Source of the DNA: Caldithrix abyssi
GTDB taxonomy: Bacteria > Calditrichota > Calditrichia > Calditrichales > Calditrichaceae
Assembly: GCA_011369465.1 (NCBI GenBank)
Contig: DRQG01000019.1
Coordinates: 1 to 54,254, forward strand
Length of the DNA stretch: 54,254 bases
Direction: 5' to 3'
A model generated the notes under the pieces. It was not told where the DNA came from. It was given only the letters and a program-made list of their open reading frames with translations, and did no database searches. Each line of letters starts with the position of its first letter. Within the stretch, counting starts at the first letter, position 1. This document shows positions 45,099-54,254 of this stretch, one piece after another. Position numbers and translations under genes: made by a program.

Positions 45099-47251
45099 TA
45101 ACCCCAGCCCATGGCATGGCCAAATTGATAGACAAACAGCGAGGCCAGGTAGGCCATCGTGGTCATATAGCCCACCATAAACAATGGCCAGCGCCAGGAA
45201 TTGGTTTCCCGTTTTACAATGGCAAAAGTGGCCATACACTGGGCCGCGTAGGCGTAAAAAACCATCAGTGAAATAGCCACCAGTATACTGTACACGGGCG
45301 TTCCGTCGGGCCGCTTATCTTTGCGCAGGGACTCAATAAGCGTGCTGTGCTCCTGCGCGCCTTCTTCCAGATTGTACAATGTGGACAGCGTACTGATAAT
45401 CACTTCCCGCGCAGCAAAAGAGGTGAGCAATCCCACTCCGATCTTCCAGTCATACCCCAGAGGTTTGATAACCGGTTCAATAAAATGCCCGATCTGACCG
45501 GCGTAGCTTTGCTCGATCTGTTCCGCGCTGCTCATAGGCTTGTCCTTATCCGGCAAAGGGAAGGAAGCCAGAAACCAGAGTACAATGGAAACCGCCAGTA
45601 TAATGGTGCCCGCCGTGGTTAAAAAGGATTTGCCCCGTTCGTAAATGGTCCACCACAAAGAGCGTAGCAGCGGCATGCGATACGGCGGCAATTCCATAAT
45701 CATGGAAACCGAAGAACGGGGTTTGAATATTTTTTTGAAAATAAGAGCCACAAAAATGGCCGTAACCATACCCAGAAAATAGATACCCATCAGTACCAAA
45801 CCCTGCATGGAAAAGATGCCCAGCACCATTTTATGCGGGATAAAGGCGGCAATCAACAGGGTATATACAGGAAGACGGGCGCTGCAGCTCATCAGCGGCA
45901 CCAGCAAAATGGTTACCAGCCGGTCGCGCCAGTTCTCGATGGTTCGGGCGGCCATCACGGCGGGAATGGCGCAGGCAAAACCGCTAAGCAGGGGCAAAAC
46001 CGAACGACCGTGCAATCCGATTCGGGCCATTAAACGATCCATCATAAAAGCCATACGCGACATATAACCGCTGTCTTCCAGCAAGGACAAAAAGAAAACC
46101 AGCAAAATGATCTGCGGAAAGAAGACCAGCACGCTGCCCACACCGCCCAGAATACCGTCAACTAAAAGGCTGCGCAAAAGTCCTTCCGGCATAATATCCA
46201 TCATCCGCAGTGAAAGCCATTGAATCGATCCGTCGATTAAATCCATGGGATATTGAGCCCAGGTGAAAATGGCGTTAAATATAAAAGCCAGGGTCAAAAC
46301 CAGAATTATGGGCCCAAAAATCCGGTGCGTCAGAATACCGTCTATCTGTTCCGATCTGGATTGCCGGGTTTTCTTCCTACCGCTGACCGCTTTGCTCAGA
46401 TACAAGTCGATATAGGCAAAACGTGAGGTCTGTTCGAGGTTCTTGTACGGAATATCGCGCCGTTTGAATTCATTCTTAACCTGCGTTAAAATGGCGCTTA
46501 TTTTTTTTACTTCTTCCGCCGGTAAAACCTTTTTAATGTAAGAAAGATAACTGTCATCGCTAACAAGCCGCATGGCCTCGATATGCGGATGATGGTTCAA
46601 TTGATGTATGTGTTGGCTGAGCAAATGGATAAGCGGCATAAGCAGATCACTGCACCGCTCGATTTCCAGCATACGCGGCGGCGCCGGTTTTATCTTCGGG
46701 TTTTTCTGCACTTTTTTGATGGTCTCAAAAATCCGGTCGATGCCTTCGCCGGTTTTAGCCGAAGCGGGAATGATGGCAAAAGCTTTTAGACGGTTGCGCA
46801 GCAGATTAAGATTAATGGAAATATTTTTTCTGCGGGCTTCGTCAATCATATTCAAAACCAGAATGGTGGGGATATTCCAGTCCAGAATTTGCAGGGCCAG
46901 GTACATGTGCCGCAGCAGGTTGGTGGAGTCAATCACAACAATTACGGCCAGCGGACGGTTTTCGGGCCGGCGCCAGCTTTGCACCATATCGGCTACGATC
47001 TTTTCATCGATACTTTTGGCTTTGAGGCTGTAGGTACCGGGCAGATCGCGCAGGATGACGTCGAGGCCCCGTATCTTGCCGCTTTTTTTCTCAACGGTGA
47101 TGCCGGGGTAGTTTCCCACTTTATGGTGCATGCCGGTTAACCGGTTAAACAGGGCGGTTTTCCCGCTGTTGGGATTGCCGACGATGGCGATCCAGGGAGG
47201 CTCCTGCGTCTCTCTCTTTTTGGAAGAAGAATTCGTCTGCTCAGTTGCCAA
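45098..47251 (-). CDS. feoB: Ferrous iron transport protein B
   Basis: Inner-membrane ferrous-iron transporter with a cytosolic G domain. From TTG 47251 the protein has 717 residues. The G domain shows GNPNSGKTALFNRLTG (G1, ~residue 25), DLPGTYSLKA (G3), LNMIDEARR (G4) and ASAKTGEG (G5). About eight membrane segments follow with the Gate-type blocks PLLSGFACAIPAVMAARTIE and LTSFAAREVIISTL. I prefer TTG 47251, which overlaps the feoA stop (TTGGCAACTGA) and has AGGGGA upstream; a start at 47353 would overlap feoA by 113 nt and add 34 unlike residues. Operon feoA-feoB-small protein. Confidence 0.95.
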   Translation of the reverse strand: MATEQTNSSSKKRETQEPPWIAIVGNPNSGKTALFNRLTGMHHKVGNYPGITVEKKSGKIRGLDVILRDLPGTYSLKAKSIDEKIVADMVQSWRRPENRPLAVIVVIDSTNLLRHMYLALQILDWNIPTILVLNMIDEARRKNISINLNLLRNRLKAFAIIPASAKTGEGIDRIFETIKKVQKNPKIKPAPPRMLEIERCSDLLMPLIHLLSQHIHQLNHHPHIEAMRLVSDDSYLSYIKKVLPAEEVKKISAILTQVKNEFKRRDIPYKNLEQTSRFAYIDLYLSKAVSGRKKTRQSRSEQIDGILTHRIFGPIILVLTLAFIFNAIFTWAQYPMDLIDGSIQWLSLRMMDIMPEGLLRSLLVDGILGGVGSVLVFFPQIILLVFFLSLLEDSGYMSRMAFMMDRLMARIGLHGRSVLPLLSGFACAIPAVMAARTIENWRDRLVTILLVPLMSCSARLPVYTLLIAAFIPHKMVLGIFSMQGLVLMGIYFLGMVTAIFVALIFKKIFKPRSSVSMIMELPPYRMPLLRSLWWTIYERGKSFLTTAGTIILAVSIVLWFLASFPLPDKDKPMSSAEQIEQSYAGQIGHFIEPVIKPLGYDWKIGVGLLTSFAAREVIISTLSTLYNLEEGAQEHSTLIESLRKDKRPDGTPVYSILVAISLMVFYAYAAQCMATFAIVKRETNSWRWPLFMVGYMTTMAYLASLFVYQFGHAMGWG

Positions 47252-47516
47252 AATGTCGTCCCCTGCGTCTTCTGCGTACACGGATATGACGGGCCATATC
47301 TTTACGGATGGATAAATAATATCCGCGTATGTTGATTTCCATGGGGTCGCCAAGAGGAGCGTATTTGATGACTCGGACCGGCGTGCCGCGATTTAATCCC
47401 AGTTCCATTAAACGATCCTGAGAATCGAAATCGTCGCTTATTTCGCTGATGGTGCCTTCTTCGCCGGGTTTGAGTTCCGATAAGGGTAATATTTTTGTGG
47501 GTTTGTCTTTTTTCAT
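47241..47516 (-). CDS. feoA: Ferrous iron transport protein A
   Basis: Small SH3-like cytosolic protein that supports FeoB. The 91-residue protein has the FeoA pattern PLSELKPGEEGTISEISDDF, RLMELGLNRGTPVRVIKYAP and GDPMEINIRGYYLSIRKDMA, with a basic tail (RVRRRRRGRHFGN). It overlaps feoB by 11 nt. The promoter and a palindrome at 47604-47658 lie upstream. Confidence 0.93.
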   Translation of the reverse strand: MKKDKPTKILPLSELKPGEEGTISEISDDFDSQDRLMELGLNRGTPVRVIKYAPLGDPMEINIRGYYLSIRKDMARHIRVRRRRRGRHFGN

Positions 47517-47603
47517 CCGTTTCGTCTGCCGAATCCGTATTAAATCATTTCCTGTTAAACGTTCAAGGTTGCCTATAGTTCATTTCGATCAAGTATTGTG
47601 TAC

Positions 47604-47627
47604 ATTTGTTTTACATATAAAACAAAT
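47604..47627 (-). promoter_or_regulatory. Perfect palindromic operator candidate at the feoA transcription start
   Basis: ATTTGTTTTA (47604-47613) and TAAAACAAAT (47618-47627) form a perfect inverted repeat around CATA. Read on the minus strand it begins 2 nt after the predicted -10 box, so a bound protein would block transcription start. By position an iron-responsive repressor is likely, but it does not match the classical Fur box. Confidence 0.5.
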
Positions 47628-47629
47628 TG

Positions 47630-47658
47630 AATTTACAGATTTCTTTAAACAATGTCAA
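47630..47658 (-). promoter_or_regulatory. Putative feoAB promoter
   Basis: Minus-strand TTGACA (47658-47653), exactly 17 nt, TAAATT (47635-47630), about 115 nt before the feoA ATG. The -35 box is a perfect consensus. Confidence 0.58.
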
Positions 47659-47671
47659 TAAAACCAAAAGA

Positions 47672-47696
47672 GCCATTCAATATAATATTGAACGGC
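47672..47696. repeat. Near-perfect 25-bp palindrome upstream of the feoA promoter
   Basis: GCCATTCAATAT (47672-47683), central A, ATATTGAACGGC (47685-47696); one mismatch pair. It lies just upstream of the feoA -35 box, so it may be a second regulator site. Confidence 0.4.
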
Positions 47697-47912
47697 GTAT
47701 GAGGCTACTCAAAAAGCGGAAATTTTCTTGGCTATTTTATTCTCCGATAAATCGGGGATCAAAATCTTAAACGATCGATAAAGATAAAAGATTTATCCTC
47801 GTTTCTATCCCCGAGATGATAGTTTTATACCTATTTAGAGTGGAATCACGCATACAATATACATTCTTAACCAAAATAACGATTGCATCCGAGCGTCAAT
47901 CATTTTTCCCTC

Positions 47913-47941
47913 TTGTTTTTTCGTTAAACTGTTAATAATAT
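47913..47941 (+). promoter_or_regulatory. Possible promoter of the thioredoxin-like lipoprotein gene
   Basis: TTGTTT (47913-47918), 17-nt spacer, TAATAT (47936-47941), 75 nt upstream of the start. Pattern match only, in an AT-rich region. Confidence 0.3.
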
Positions 47942-48016
47942 TAAATGTCATCCTGTTTAGGAGGCTTCCTTATTTCCTGATACAGCTTTGTTAAAATAAA
48001 AAGGATGGGTAAGAAA

Positions 48017-50239
48017 ATGAAAAAGGCATTTTTATTTGTACTAACCGGGATTATGTTTCTGGCCTGCTCCCGCAGGGAAACGATATCCCTCAAAGAAAAG
48101 TTACAGGCCGAGGATTTGTGGGGCAACCCGATCAATTTTTCCGAAGTGCTCAAAAATGAAAAACCAACCGTCATCGTTCCCATTTCCACTTCCAACTGCG
48201 GGTATTGTTTGATTGACGGATTCTTTACGGAAAAGAATTATCTCGAACACAATCATACCGCCGGCGGAAGCAGTTTTCACCAGTGCCTGTTTAATCCTCA
48301 GTTGGATATTTATACTTTCCAAAAGCATTTCCGCTGGAAATTCCCTGTTCTGACCTATCCGCCCCGACTGCATTTATATCACATGGACGGTTTCCCGGAA
48401 TTGATCGCTTTCCGTAAGGGTGAAAAAATTCTGGGAAGGTTCCGTAATTACGCTTTGGTGGATAGTTTGAGCCGAATGCTCTGGAATGGCACGGGAGAAA
48501 TGATTCCGACAGGACATTATCATATGGCTATGTCGGTAATTATGGAGAATAAAAATTATCAGGCGGTTCGGGTTTTCCCGGCGAACAGTAACATACCGGA
48601 TGAGATTCTGCGGCAACAAAAAAGGTGGAAAGGCTTTGTCGCCAAAACAATAGACCAACTCAACAGAGCCGATTTAGAGAAACATTTGTATTTTACGGGT
48701 ACCTTTTCCTTTAGCCAAATAGCCCGCCTGTTCAGAGGAAAAGATTTGCCCGTACGCTTTGAAAAGGGCCGAATGCGCATAGGCAGTTACAGTATGAATT
48801 TCGACTCAACCGGCCTGCGTATGGTTTGTCCCAATCCGTTCAACCGCAATAAATATCTGGTATTGAGTTTGTATCAGGACAACGAAGCGAAAAAATTGCC
48901 AAGCTATACGGACTATGTTTTTTACAAAACTTCAGAAGATAGCTCAATTTGGCTGCTTTACGGCCATTTTGATACAGGCGATTCCCTGCACTGGAAGTTT
49001 TCGGAAGGCACGGCCTTCAGTCAGATAAACCGGAAACGTTTGTGTGAGGGCAAATGCGAAATCCCGCAGCCTTTGATTCCGCCTCGGCGCAAAACGCCGG
49101 ATATCGTTTATTCCGGCCGAAGTGATACGCTGGGCCGACATTTTAAATTCGGCGCAGCCAACTGCCGTTTCCCCGATGTACTGGCAGACCCCAATGGTAC
49201 GGTGTGGTTATGCTGGGAAGAAGACGGGGATATTCATCTGGGAAAGATTGATCCGAACAATACAATCGCCACCAAAAAAATCGAAAACGATGTGAGCGAC
49301 AGTTACGCGCCCCGTTTAGCTTTTGCCGGCAACAAACTCTGGATTTTTTATTTAAATAATCGGGATACATATTACCGCCTGTACGCCAAAACCTTTGACG
49401 GCTTGCGTCTTTCCGAGGCCATTTTGATCAGCCCTAAAGAACCGTATGACGTGCTGACTCCTGCGCCGGTCTCGGATACGACGGGAAATGAGATAACGGT
49501 AGCCTGGAGCGCCTGGCTGGCCAACTATCGTCGATTGTATTACAGGAACATCAAAAACGGAGTTTTAAGCCCAACTAAGGAAATTCGTACCTATCCGTCA
49601 AAATATGTTAAAGATTACGTCAATGCCTGGTTTCCTTCCCTTTGTGTGGATCGGGATGGCGTAGTCTGGGCGGCCTGGAATCAGCATTATCCGGCTATTT
49701 TTGGTCTGTTTGGAGGCAGAATAGACGAACAGAGCCGCCCCATCACGCGCGAAGGGGAAAAAATGGACGATTGGGAGCAGGGAGGTTACGCCGGGTTATT
49801 TGCCGACGGTCGTAAAAAATATGTGGTATGGGAAAGCAATGCCTGGGGCAGTTATCGTGGCGAAGCTCAGAAGATAAAATTCGCCTCCTACGACGACCGG
49901 CAGGGGAAATGGAGCCTTGGGGAAGATATCAGCGTTGAGGAGCAAACCTTCCTTAATCAGACACCCTGCGCAGCATCGGATCGGGATCATACGCTATGGG
50001 TTGCCTACAGCGGAAGACCCAGAGCAGAAAATTCCACCTGGGGTATTTATCTGACCTATCGCAAAGAAGGGACGTGGTCTTTTCCGGTTTTGCTTTCTTC
50101 CAAAGGGGAAACCGCCCGCAGCCCGCGGATGACTGTTGATAGAAAGGGAAATATCTGGCTTACCTGGCACAGCGGAAAAGGGAAACAGATGCGTATCCGG
50201 CTTCTTTTATTGAACAAGCAGCAGTTTTTAACAAAATAA
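48017..50239 (+). CDS. Lipoprotein with thioredoxin-like N-terminus and propeller-like C-terminus
   Basis: The 740-residue protein has a lipoprotein signal ending FLAC (Cys17). Residues ~25-150 resemble a TlpA/thioredoxin-like fold: LWGNPINFSEVL, then VPISTSNCGYCLIDGF with the redox pair C61-G-Y-C64. Residues ~360-740 contain repeated blade-like units of the pattern P-x-x-x-x-D-x-x-G-x-x-W-x-x-W (VDRDGVVWAAWNQHY, VDRKGNIWLTWHSGKG, DPNGTVWLCWEEDG), suggesting a beta-propeller. I prefer ATG 48017 (MKKAFLF) over 48005, where AAGG directly abuts the ATG. The combination is unfamiliar; it is a single-gene unit divergent from feo. Confidence 0.75.
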   Translation: MKKAFLFVLTGIMFLACSRRETISLKEKLQAEDLWGNPINFSEVLKNEKPTVIVPISTSNCGYCLIDGFFTEKNYLEHNHTAGGSSFHQCLFNPQLDIYTFQKHFRWKFPVLTYPPRLHLYHMDGFPELIAFRKGEKILGRFRNYALVDSLSRMLWNGTGEMIPTGHYHMAMSVIMENKNYQAVRVFPANSNIPDEILRQQKRWKGFVAKTIDQLNRADLEKHLYFTGTFSFSQIARLFRGKDLPVRFEKGRMRIGSYSMNFDSTGLRMVCPNPFNRNKYLVLSLYQDNEAKKLPSYTDYVFYKTSEDSSIWLLYGHFDTGDSLHWKFSEGTAFSQINRKRLCEGKCEIPQPLIPPRRKTPDIVYSGRSDTLGRHFKFGAANCRFPDVLADPNGTVWLCWEEDGDIHLGKIDPNNTIATKKIENDVSDSYAPRLAFAGNKLWIFYLNNRDTYYRLYAKTFDGLRLSEAILISPKEPYDVLTPAPVSDTTGNEITVAWSAWLANYRRLYYRNIKNGVLSPTKEIRTYPSKYVKDYVNAWFPSLCVDRDGVVWAAWNQHYPAIFGLFGGRIDEQSRPITREGEKMDDWEQGGYAGLFADGRKKYVVWESNAWGSYRGEAQKIKFASYDDRQGKWSLGEDISVEEQTFLNQTPCAASDRDHTLWVAYSGRPRAENSTWGIYLTYRKEGTWSFPVLLSSKGETARSPRMTVDRKGNIWLTWHSGKGKQMRIRLLLLNKQQFLTK

Positions 50240-50409
50240 CGCTCACTAAAAAATTTATTGGAGTTATTGAATTTAATCGCGATTTACCGTATCTGAGGAA
50301 ATTTTTTCTTCCCGGAATGAATTATATATTTTCTTTACAGATAGTTCTTTTTTATAAGAAGCAGAAATAGAAAATCGTGGTGCCGATATCAGGAAGGAAA
50401 AACAGGCCA

Positions 50410-51114
50410 ATGCCCGTACGTCGTTTGTCTTTTAAAATACGCAAAATACATCGTTATCTGGGAGTATTTTTAGGAATACAATTTCTTTTGTGGACCCTCA
50501 GCGGACTCTACTTCAGTTGGACGGATATTGATGAGATTCATGGCGATCACTATAAAAATATGGAATATCAAGCAAAAGCCTTTAAAAATCTTGTCAGTCC
50601 TTCCCGATTGCCTGTCCAAGAAGGTATCCGCTCGATTGAACTGCGGGAAATAAACAACAATCCCTATTATTGGGTCAATGGCAATCAATTATTTAATGCC
50701 CGGACCGGTGAGGCCAAAGCGGGTATCAATGAAAAGGAAGCGTTGGCTGTTGCAAAAAGGCGGTTGATCCCCACACTTGCCGTGGCTGGTGTGGAAAGGA
50801 TCGAACAGGTGGATAATCATCATGAATACCGTAGTGGCCCCCTGCCGGCGTATGTGATATCCTTTAAAAACAGCGACAATCTGAAAGCCTATGTTTCCAT
50901 CAAAGATGGAAAATTGCAAACCATTCGGCATCGCAGTTGGCGTTGGTTCGATTTTTTGTGGATGAGCCACACCATGGATTATAAAACCCGGGATAATTTT
51001 AACACCCTTGTGCTCAGGGCGTTTTCCCTGCTGGGATTGATTACCGTGTTAAGTGGCTTTACGCTCTGGTATGTTTCTTCGCCTCTCAGAAGAAGAATAA
51101 ATAAATCCACTTAA
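50410..51114 (+). CDS. PepSY-associated membrane protein
   Basis: The 234-residue protein has an N-terminal membrane helix (IHRYLGVFLGIQFLLWTLSG), an extracytoplasmic region of ~150 residues with PepSY-like pattern (INEKEALAVAKRRLIP), WMSHTMDYKTRDNF, and a second helix near the end (LLGLITVLSGFTLWYV). This is the arrangement of small PepSY-TM proteins, often linked to iron or heme reduction and flavin-linked electron transfer in other bacteria; no such gene is adjacent. I prefer ATG 50410 (AGGAAGGA at 50391-50398) over GTG 50377. Confidence 0.8.
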   Translation: MPVRRLSFKIRKIHRYLGVFLGIQFLLWTLSGLYFSWTDIDEIHGDHYKNMEYQAKAFKNLVSPSRLPVQEGIRSIELREINNNPYYWVNGNQLFNARTGEAKAGINEKEALAVAKRRLIPTLAVAGVERIEQVDNHHEYRSGPLPAYVISFKNSDNLKAYVSIKDGKLQTIRHRSWRWFDFLWMSHTMDYKTRDNFNTLVLRAFSLLGLITVLSGFTLWYVSSPLRRRINKST

Positions 51115-51177
51115 AAAAAATCACCTCAATTTATCTCTGTCTTATGGTATTTTACACTCATTTTATCCGATGCGCTG

Positions 51178-51268
51178 GGATCGGAATTCTATTCCACAGC
51201 ATTTGGGTGTTGAAACAAGCCTGTCCCGGCTGGGGGGGCATAACCGGGTAGGTGTTGTCGTCCGATCC
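51178..51268. other. GC-richer segment with nested inverted repeats, unidentified
   Basis: GGATCGGA (51178-51185) pairs with TCCGATCC (51261-51268), and CCCGG (51225-51229) with CCGGG (51244-51248). The rest of the gap is AT-rich. It lies upstream of the ppdK promoter and so is outside the ppdK transcript. It could be a small RNA or a decayed repeat; no known RNA family is recognised. Confidence 0.25.
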
Positions 51269-51326
51269 GGCCTGGTAACATCGTTGGTGTTTTGGCGACC
51301 ACTTTAATAATTACCTGCCGAATTAT

Positions 51327-51355
51327 TTGACATCAATTTAGGCCTCATTTATATT
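51327..51355 (+). promoter_or_regulatory. Putative ppdK promoter
   Basis: TTGACA (51327-51332), 17-nt spacer, TATATT (51350-51355); near-consensus sigma70 promoter 62 nt upstream of the ppdK start. Confidence 0.62.
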
Positions 51356-51416
51356 CTAAAGCTAAACCTTTTAGGATTAAACAAGCATCTAAAAAACATT
51401 GCGGACGGAGGTTGTT

Positions 51417-54101
51417 ATGTCGGAAAAATTTGTTTATAAATTCGGAGCCGGAAGCGCTGAAGGCAAGGCGGATATGAAACTTTTACTTGGCGGCAAAGGC
51501 GCCAATCTGGCCGAAATGTCCAACCTGGGTATTCCCGTACCCGCCGGGTTTACCATTTCTACGGAAGTATGCACCCGCTATTACGAAAGCGGCGGGAAAT
51601 ATGACGACGATGTTGTGAAACAGGTGGAAGAAGGTGTAAAACATATAGAAAAAATCATGGGGGCCAAATTTGGCGACCCGGAAAACCCGCTTCTGGTATC
51701 GGTGCGTTCCGGTGCCCCGGCCTCTATGCCGGGCATGATGGATACGGTGCTCAATTTGGGTTTAAATGATGAAACCGTGCAAGGCATCATTAAACAGTCC
51801 GATAACGAACGTTTCGGTTGGGATTCCTACCGCCGCTTTGTACAGATGTACGGTGATGTGGTTATGGGATTAAAACCGGAATCCAAAGAAGAGGAAGACC
51901 CCTTTGAGGTGATCATCGACGCCATGAAGGAAAAACGCGGCGTTAAGCTGGATACCGAACTGACCGCCGATGATTTGAAGGAACTGGTGGAACAGTTTAA
52001 AGCCGAAATCAAAAAACGCACCGGGAAAGATTTTCCGACCGATCCCTGGGAACAGCTTTGGGGCGCTATCAGCGCGGTATTCGGTTCCTGGAACAACCCG
52101 CGCGCCATCACCTACCGTAAGCTGAATAATATCCCGGCCGACTGGGGTACGGCAGTGAACGTGCAGGCCATGGTATTCGGCAATATGGGTGACGACTGCG
52201 CCACCGGTGTGGCCTTTACGCGCGATCCGGCCACCGGAAAGCGCATCTTTTACGGTGAATATCTGGTTAACGCTCAGGGCGAAGACGTGGTGGCCGGTAT
52301 CCGTACACCGCAGCCGCTTAACGAGAACACCAAAAGCGATCCTTCCCATAAAACGCTGCAGGAAGTGATGCCCAAAGCCTATGCCGAACTGGAACAAATC
52401 TATAAAAAACTGGAAGCCCACTATAAAGATATGCAGGACATCGAGTTCACCATTCAGAAAGGCCGGTTGTGGATGCTGCAAACCCGTAACGGCAAACGTA
52501 CCGCCGAAGCAGCCGTTCGTATTGCCGTGGAAATGGTGGAAGAGGGCCTGATCGATAAAGAGACGGCTGTAATGCGTGTGGAACCGGAGCAGTTGGATCA
52601 GTTGCTGCATCCCACCTTCGATCCCGAAGCCGATAAAAAGATTATCGCCCGGGGGTTGCCGGCTTCGCCGGGAGCGGCTACCGGACGGATTGTTTTTCAT
52701 GCCGACGACGCTGAAGAATGGGCGGCCAAAGGCGAAGATGTGATCCTGGTACGCATCGAGACTTCACCGGAAGACATCGGCGGTATGAATGTGGCCAAAG
52801 GTATTTTAACCGCCCGGGGCGGAATGACTTCCCACGCGGCGGTAGTGGCCCGCGGTATGGGCACGTGCTGTGTGGCCGGCTGCGGCGCATTGGATATCAA
52901 TTACAAAGACAAAACCATGACGGTGGATGGCAAGGCGTATAAAGAAGGCGACTGGATTTCGCTGGACGGTTCCAAAGGCGAAGTGATCGAGGGCAAAGTG
53001 CCGACGATCGATCCCAAGTTGTCCGGTAACTTCGGTACATTGATGGGCTGGGCCGATGAATTTCGTAAGCTGAACGTACGGACTAACGCCGATACTCCGC
53101 ACGATTCCGAAGTAGCGCGTAATTTTGGCGCCGAAGGGATCGGGCTGTGCCGTACCGAGCACATGTTTTTTGAAGGCGACCGCATTAAGGCCGTACGCGA
53201 AATGATTCTGGCCGATGACGAAGCCGGCCGTCGTAAGGCGCTGGAAAAACTGCTGCCTTATCAGCGCGACGATTTCTATGGCATTTTTAAGGCCATGCAC
53301 GATTTGCCGGTAACCGTGCGCACGCTGGATCCGCCTTTGCACGAATTCCTGCCTCATGATGAAACCAGCCAAAAGGAAATGGCCGACGAAATGGGCATTA
53401 GCGTTGAACAGGTGAAAGCCAAGGTGGAAGCGCTTTCCGAGTTTAACCCCATGCTGGGCCACCGCGGCTGCCGCTTGGGCATCACCTATCCGGAAATTAC
53501 CGAAATGCAGGCCCGCGCCATTATGGAAGCAGCCTGTCAGTTGACCAAAGAAGGCGTTAAAGTCTATCCGGAAATTATGATTCCTCTGGTAGGCACCAAA
53601 GCCGAACTGGCCGATCAGAAAAAGGTGGTTGTCGAAATCGCCGAAAAAGTGCAGGAAGAAACGGGCGTAAAGGTTGAGTATCTGGTCGGCACAATGATCG
53701 AAATACCGCGCGCCGCGCTCACGGCCAACGAAATTGCCGAAGAAGCGCAGTTCTTCTCTTTTGGCACCAACGACCTGACCCAGATGACTTTTGGCTACAG
53801 CCGTGACGACGCAGGTAAATTCCTGAAAGAATACGAAGATAAAGGCATCCTACCCGATGATCCGTTCCAGACTTTGGATCAAAGCGGTGTGGGCCAGTTG
53901 GTGGAAATGGGCGTCAAAAAAGGCCGTCAGACCAAACCCGACCTTAAGGTGGGTATCTGCGGCGAACACGGCGGCGATCCGCGTTCGGTCGGTTTCTGCC
54001 ATCGTGTGGGGATGAACTATGTGAGCTGTTCACCCTATCGCGTACCTATCGCCCGCCTGGCCGCTGCCCAGGAAGCCATACGGGAAAAGAATAAAGAATA
54101 A
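51417..54101 (+). CDS. ppdK: Pyruvate, phosphate dikinase
   Basis: Interconverts pyruvate, ATP and phosphate with phosphoenolpyruvate, AMP and pyrophosphate. From ATG 51417 (GGAGG just upstream) the protein has 894 residues. The N-terminal ATP-grasp domain shows [20 protein letters not shown] and [20 protein letters not shown]. The central swivelling domain has the phospho-accepting His (~residue 473) in [15 protein letters not shown], and the C-terminal PEP/pyruvate barrel has [10 protein letters not shown] and the catalytic CGEHGGDP loop near residue 848. An upstream in-frame start at 51399 adds six residues and lacks a ribosome-binding site. Single-gene unit with its own promoter. Confidence 0.97.
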   Translation: MSEKFVYKFGAGSAEGKADMKLLLGGKGANLAEMSNLGIPVPAGFTISTEVCTRYYESGGKYDDDVVKQVEEGVKHIEKIMGAKFGDPENPLLVSVRSGAPASMPGMMDTVLNLGLNDETVQGIIKQSDNERFGWDSYRRFVQMYGDVVMGLKPESKEEEDPFEVIIDAMKEKRGVKLDTELTADDLKELVEQFKAEIKKRTGKDFPTDPWEQLWGAISAVFGSWNNPRAITYRKLNNIPADWGTAVNVQAMVFGNMGDDCATGVAFTRDPATGKRIFYGEYLVNAQGEDVVAGIRTPQPLNENTKSDPSHKTLQEVMPKAYAELEQIYKKLEAHYKDMQDIEFTIQKGRLWMLQTRNGKRTAEAAVRIAVEMVEEGLIDKETAVMRVEPEQLDQLLHPTFDPEADKKIIARGLPASPGAATGRIVFHADDAEEWAAKGEDVILVRIETSPEDIGGMNVAKGILTARGGMTSHAAVVARGMGTCCVAGCGALDINYKDKTMTVDGKAYKEGDWISLDGSKGEVIEGKVPTIDPKLSGNFGTLMGWADEFRKLNVRTNADTPHDSEVARNFGAEGIGLCRTEHMFFEGDRIKAVREMILADDEAGRRKALEKLLPYQRDDFYGIFKAMHDLPVTVRTLDPPLHEFLPHDETSQKEMADEMGISVEQVKAKVEALSEFNPMLGHRGCRLGITYPEITEMQARAIMEAACQLTKEGVKVYPEIMIPLVGTKAELADQKKVVVEIAEKVQEETGVKVEYLVGTMIEIPRAALTANEIAEEAQFFSFGTNDLTQMTFGYSRDDAGKFLKEYEDKGILPDDPFQTLDQSGVGQLVEMGVKKGRQTKPDLKVGICGEHGGDPRSVGFCHRVGMNYVSCSPYRVPIARLAAAQEAIREKNKE

Positions 54102-54175
54102 TCTAAAATCACAGCTGTCCTAAATAATTTGCTATATCAATATGTAACCATATTATTTAAAACAAATACAAAATT

Positions 54176-54254
54176 CCCCCTTAAAAAAGGGGGTTAGGGG
54201 GTTGTAATTAAGACAGGAACAATAAATTCTACTTCTGCAGAAAACACCCCCTTA
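54176..54254. repeat. C/G-run palindromic repeat at the window end
   Basis: CCCCCTT (54176-54182) pairs with AAGGGGG (54187-54193), followed by TTAGGGGG at 54194-54201; the window ends in a new CCCCCTTA. Such runs are common intergenic repeats. No T-tract follows on the plus strand. Confidence 0.45.

Larger units (their letters stand above)
47517..48016. other. Divergent intergenic region between feoA and the thioredoxin-like lipoprotein gene
   Basis: 500 nt without a gene. It holds the feoA promoter and palindrome (47604-47658), a second palindrome (47672-47696), GAGGCTACTCAAAAAG at 47701 (similar to one arm of the rplQ terminator but without a partner arm), a short hairpin CCGATAAATCGG near 47742, and a possible promoter at 47913-47941. 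Confidence 0.6.

Noticed and set aside
44940-45239. 99-residue form of the small Fe protein
   Set aside because: Its first 47 residues overlap feoB in another frame and look nothing like the family; the ATG at 45098 gives the expected 52-residue protein.
45098-47353. 751-residue FeoB start at 47353
   Set aside because: It would overlap feoA by 113 nt; the TTG at 47251 gives the normal short lead-in to the G domain and has a ribosome-binding site.

Overview
The window looks like a chromosome segment from a moderate-GC, didermal member of the FCB side of the bacterial tree, most likely Calditrichota or a close relative. This is inferred from three things: a complete S10-spc-alpha ribosomal superoperon with secY-map-infA-rpmJ and no adk; a SprA/Sov-type outer-membrane translocon with PorV/PorQ-like barrels; and exported proteins with Gln directly after the signal-peptide cleavage site. 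Promoters read as ordinary sigma70 type (TTGACA-like, 17 nt, TAAATT/TATATT), not the divergent Bacteroidota type. No species is claimed.

Layout. 1-15005 (+): the end of tuf, then rpsJ to rplQ, 30 tightly packed genes including the small rpmJ at 11849, closed by a strong terminator. 15166-17705 (-): lptG and lptF. 17959-31513 (+): one long operon with sprA, an M28 glutaminyl-cyclase-like enzyme, prmA, a Ppx/GppA phosphatase, a lipoprotein with three Asp/Gly-rich repeats, a seven-Asp-box beta-propeller with a FlgD-like C-terminal domain, and two PorV/PorQ-family barrels. 31727-37241: a hypothetical protein, a class V aminotransferase (-), an outer-membrane protein, and a HAMP-only sensor overlapping a TrkH potassium transporter. 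37308-40773: a degenerate SNase-like/barrel protein, a PfkB kinase, a DUF3179 protein interrupted by one in-frame UGA, and an Mth938-like protein (-). 41377-43178: CIRCE-controlled groEL without groES, with intergenic repeats on both sides. 44242-44898: a possible PD-(D/E)XK protein. 44940-47516 (-): feoA-feoB-FeoB-associated protein behind a palindromic operator candidate. 48017-54101: a thioredoxin-like/propeller lipoprotein, a PepSY protein and ppdK.

The most notable observation is at 39377-40402. A DUF3179 protein reads as one continuous frame if the TGA at 39701-39703 is decoded as selenocysteine. The TGA stands exactly where the family has the first Cys of its CPLC motif, giving U-P-L-C. 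It is followed by an 8-bp hairpin whose GTT loop begins 21 nt downstream, in the range of bacterial SECIS elements. The second theme is the sprA operon, which places a T9SS-type translocon, a putative N-terminal Gln cyclase, a candidate cargo and PorV-like barrels in one transcription unit, while exported proteins across the window show the 'Gln at +1' pattern the cyclase would act on.

No tRNA, rRNA, transposase or CRISPR array was seen. Intergenic stretches at 40774-41376 and 43239-44241 are packed with palindromic and low-complexity repeats.
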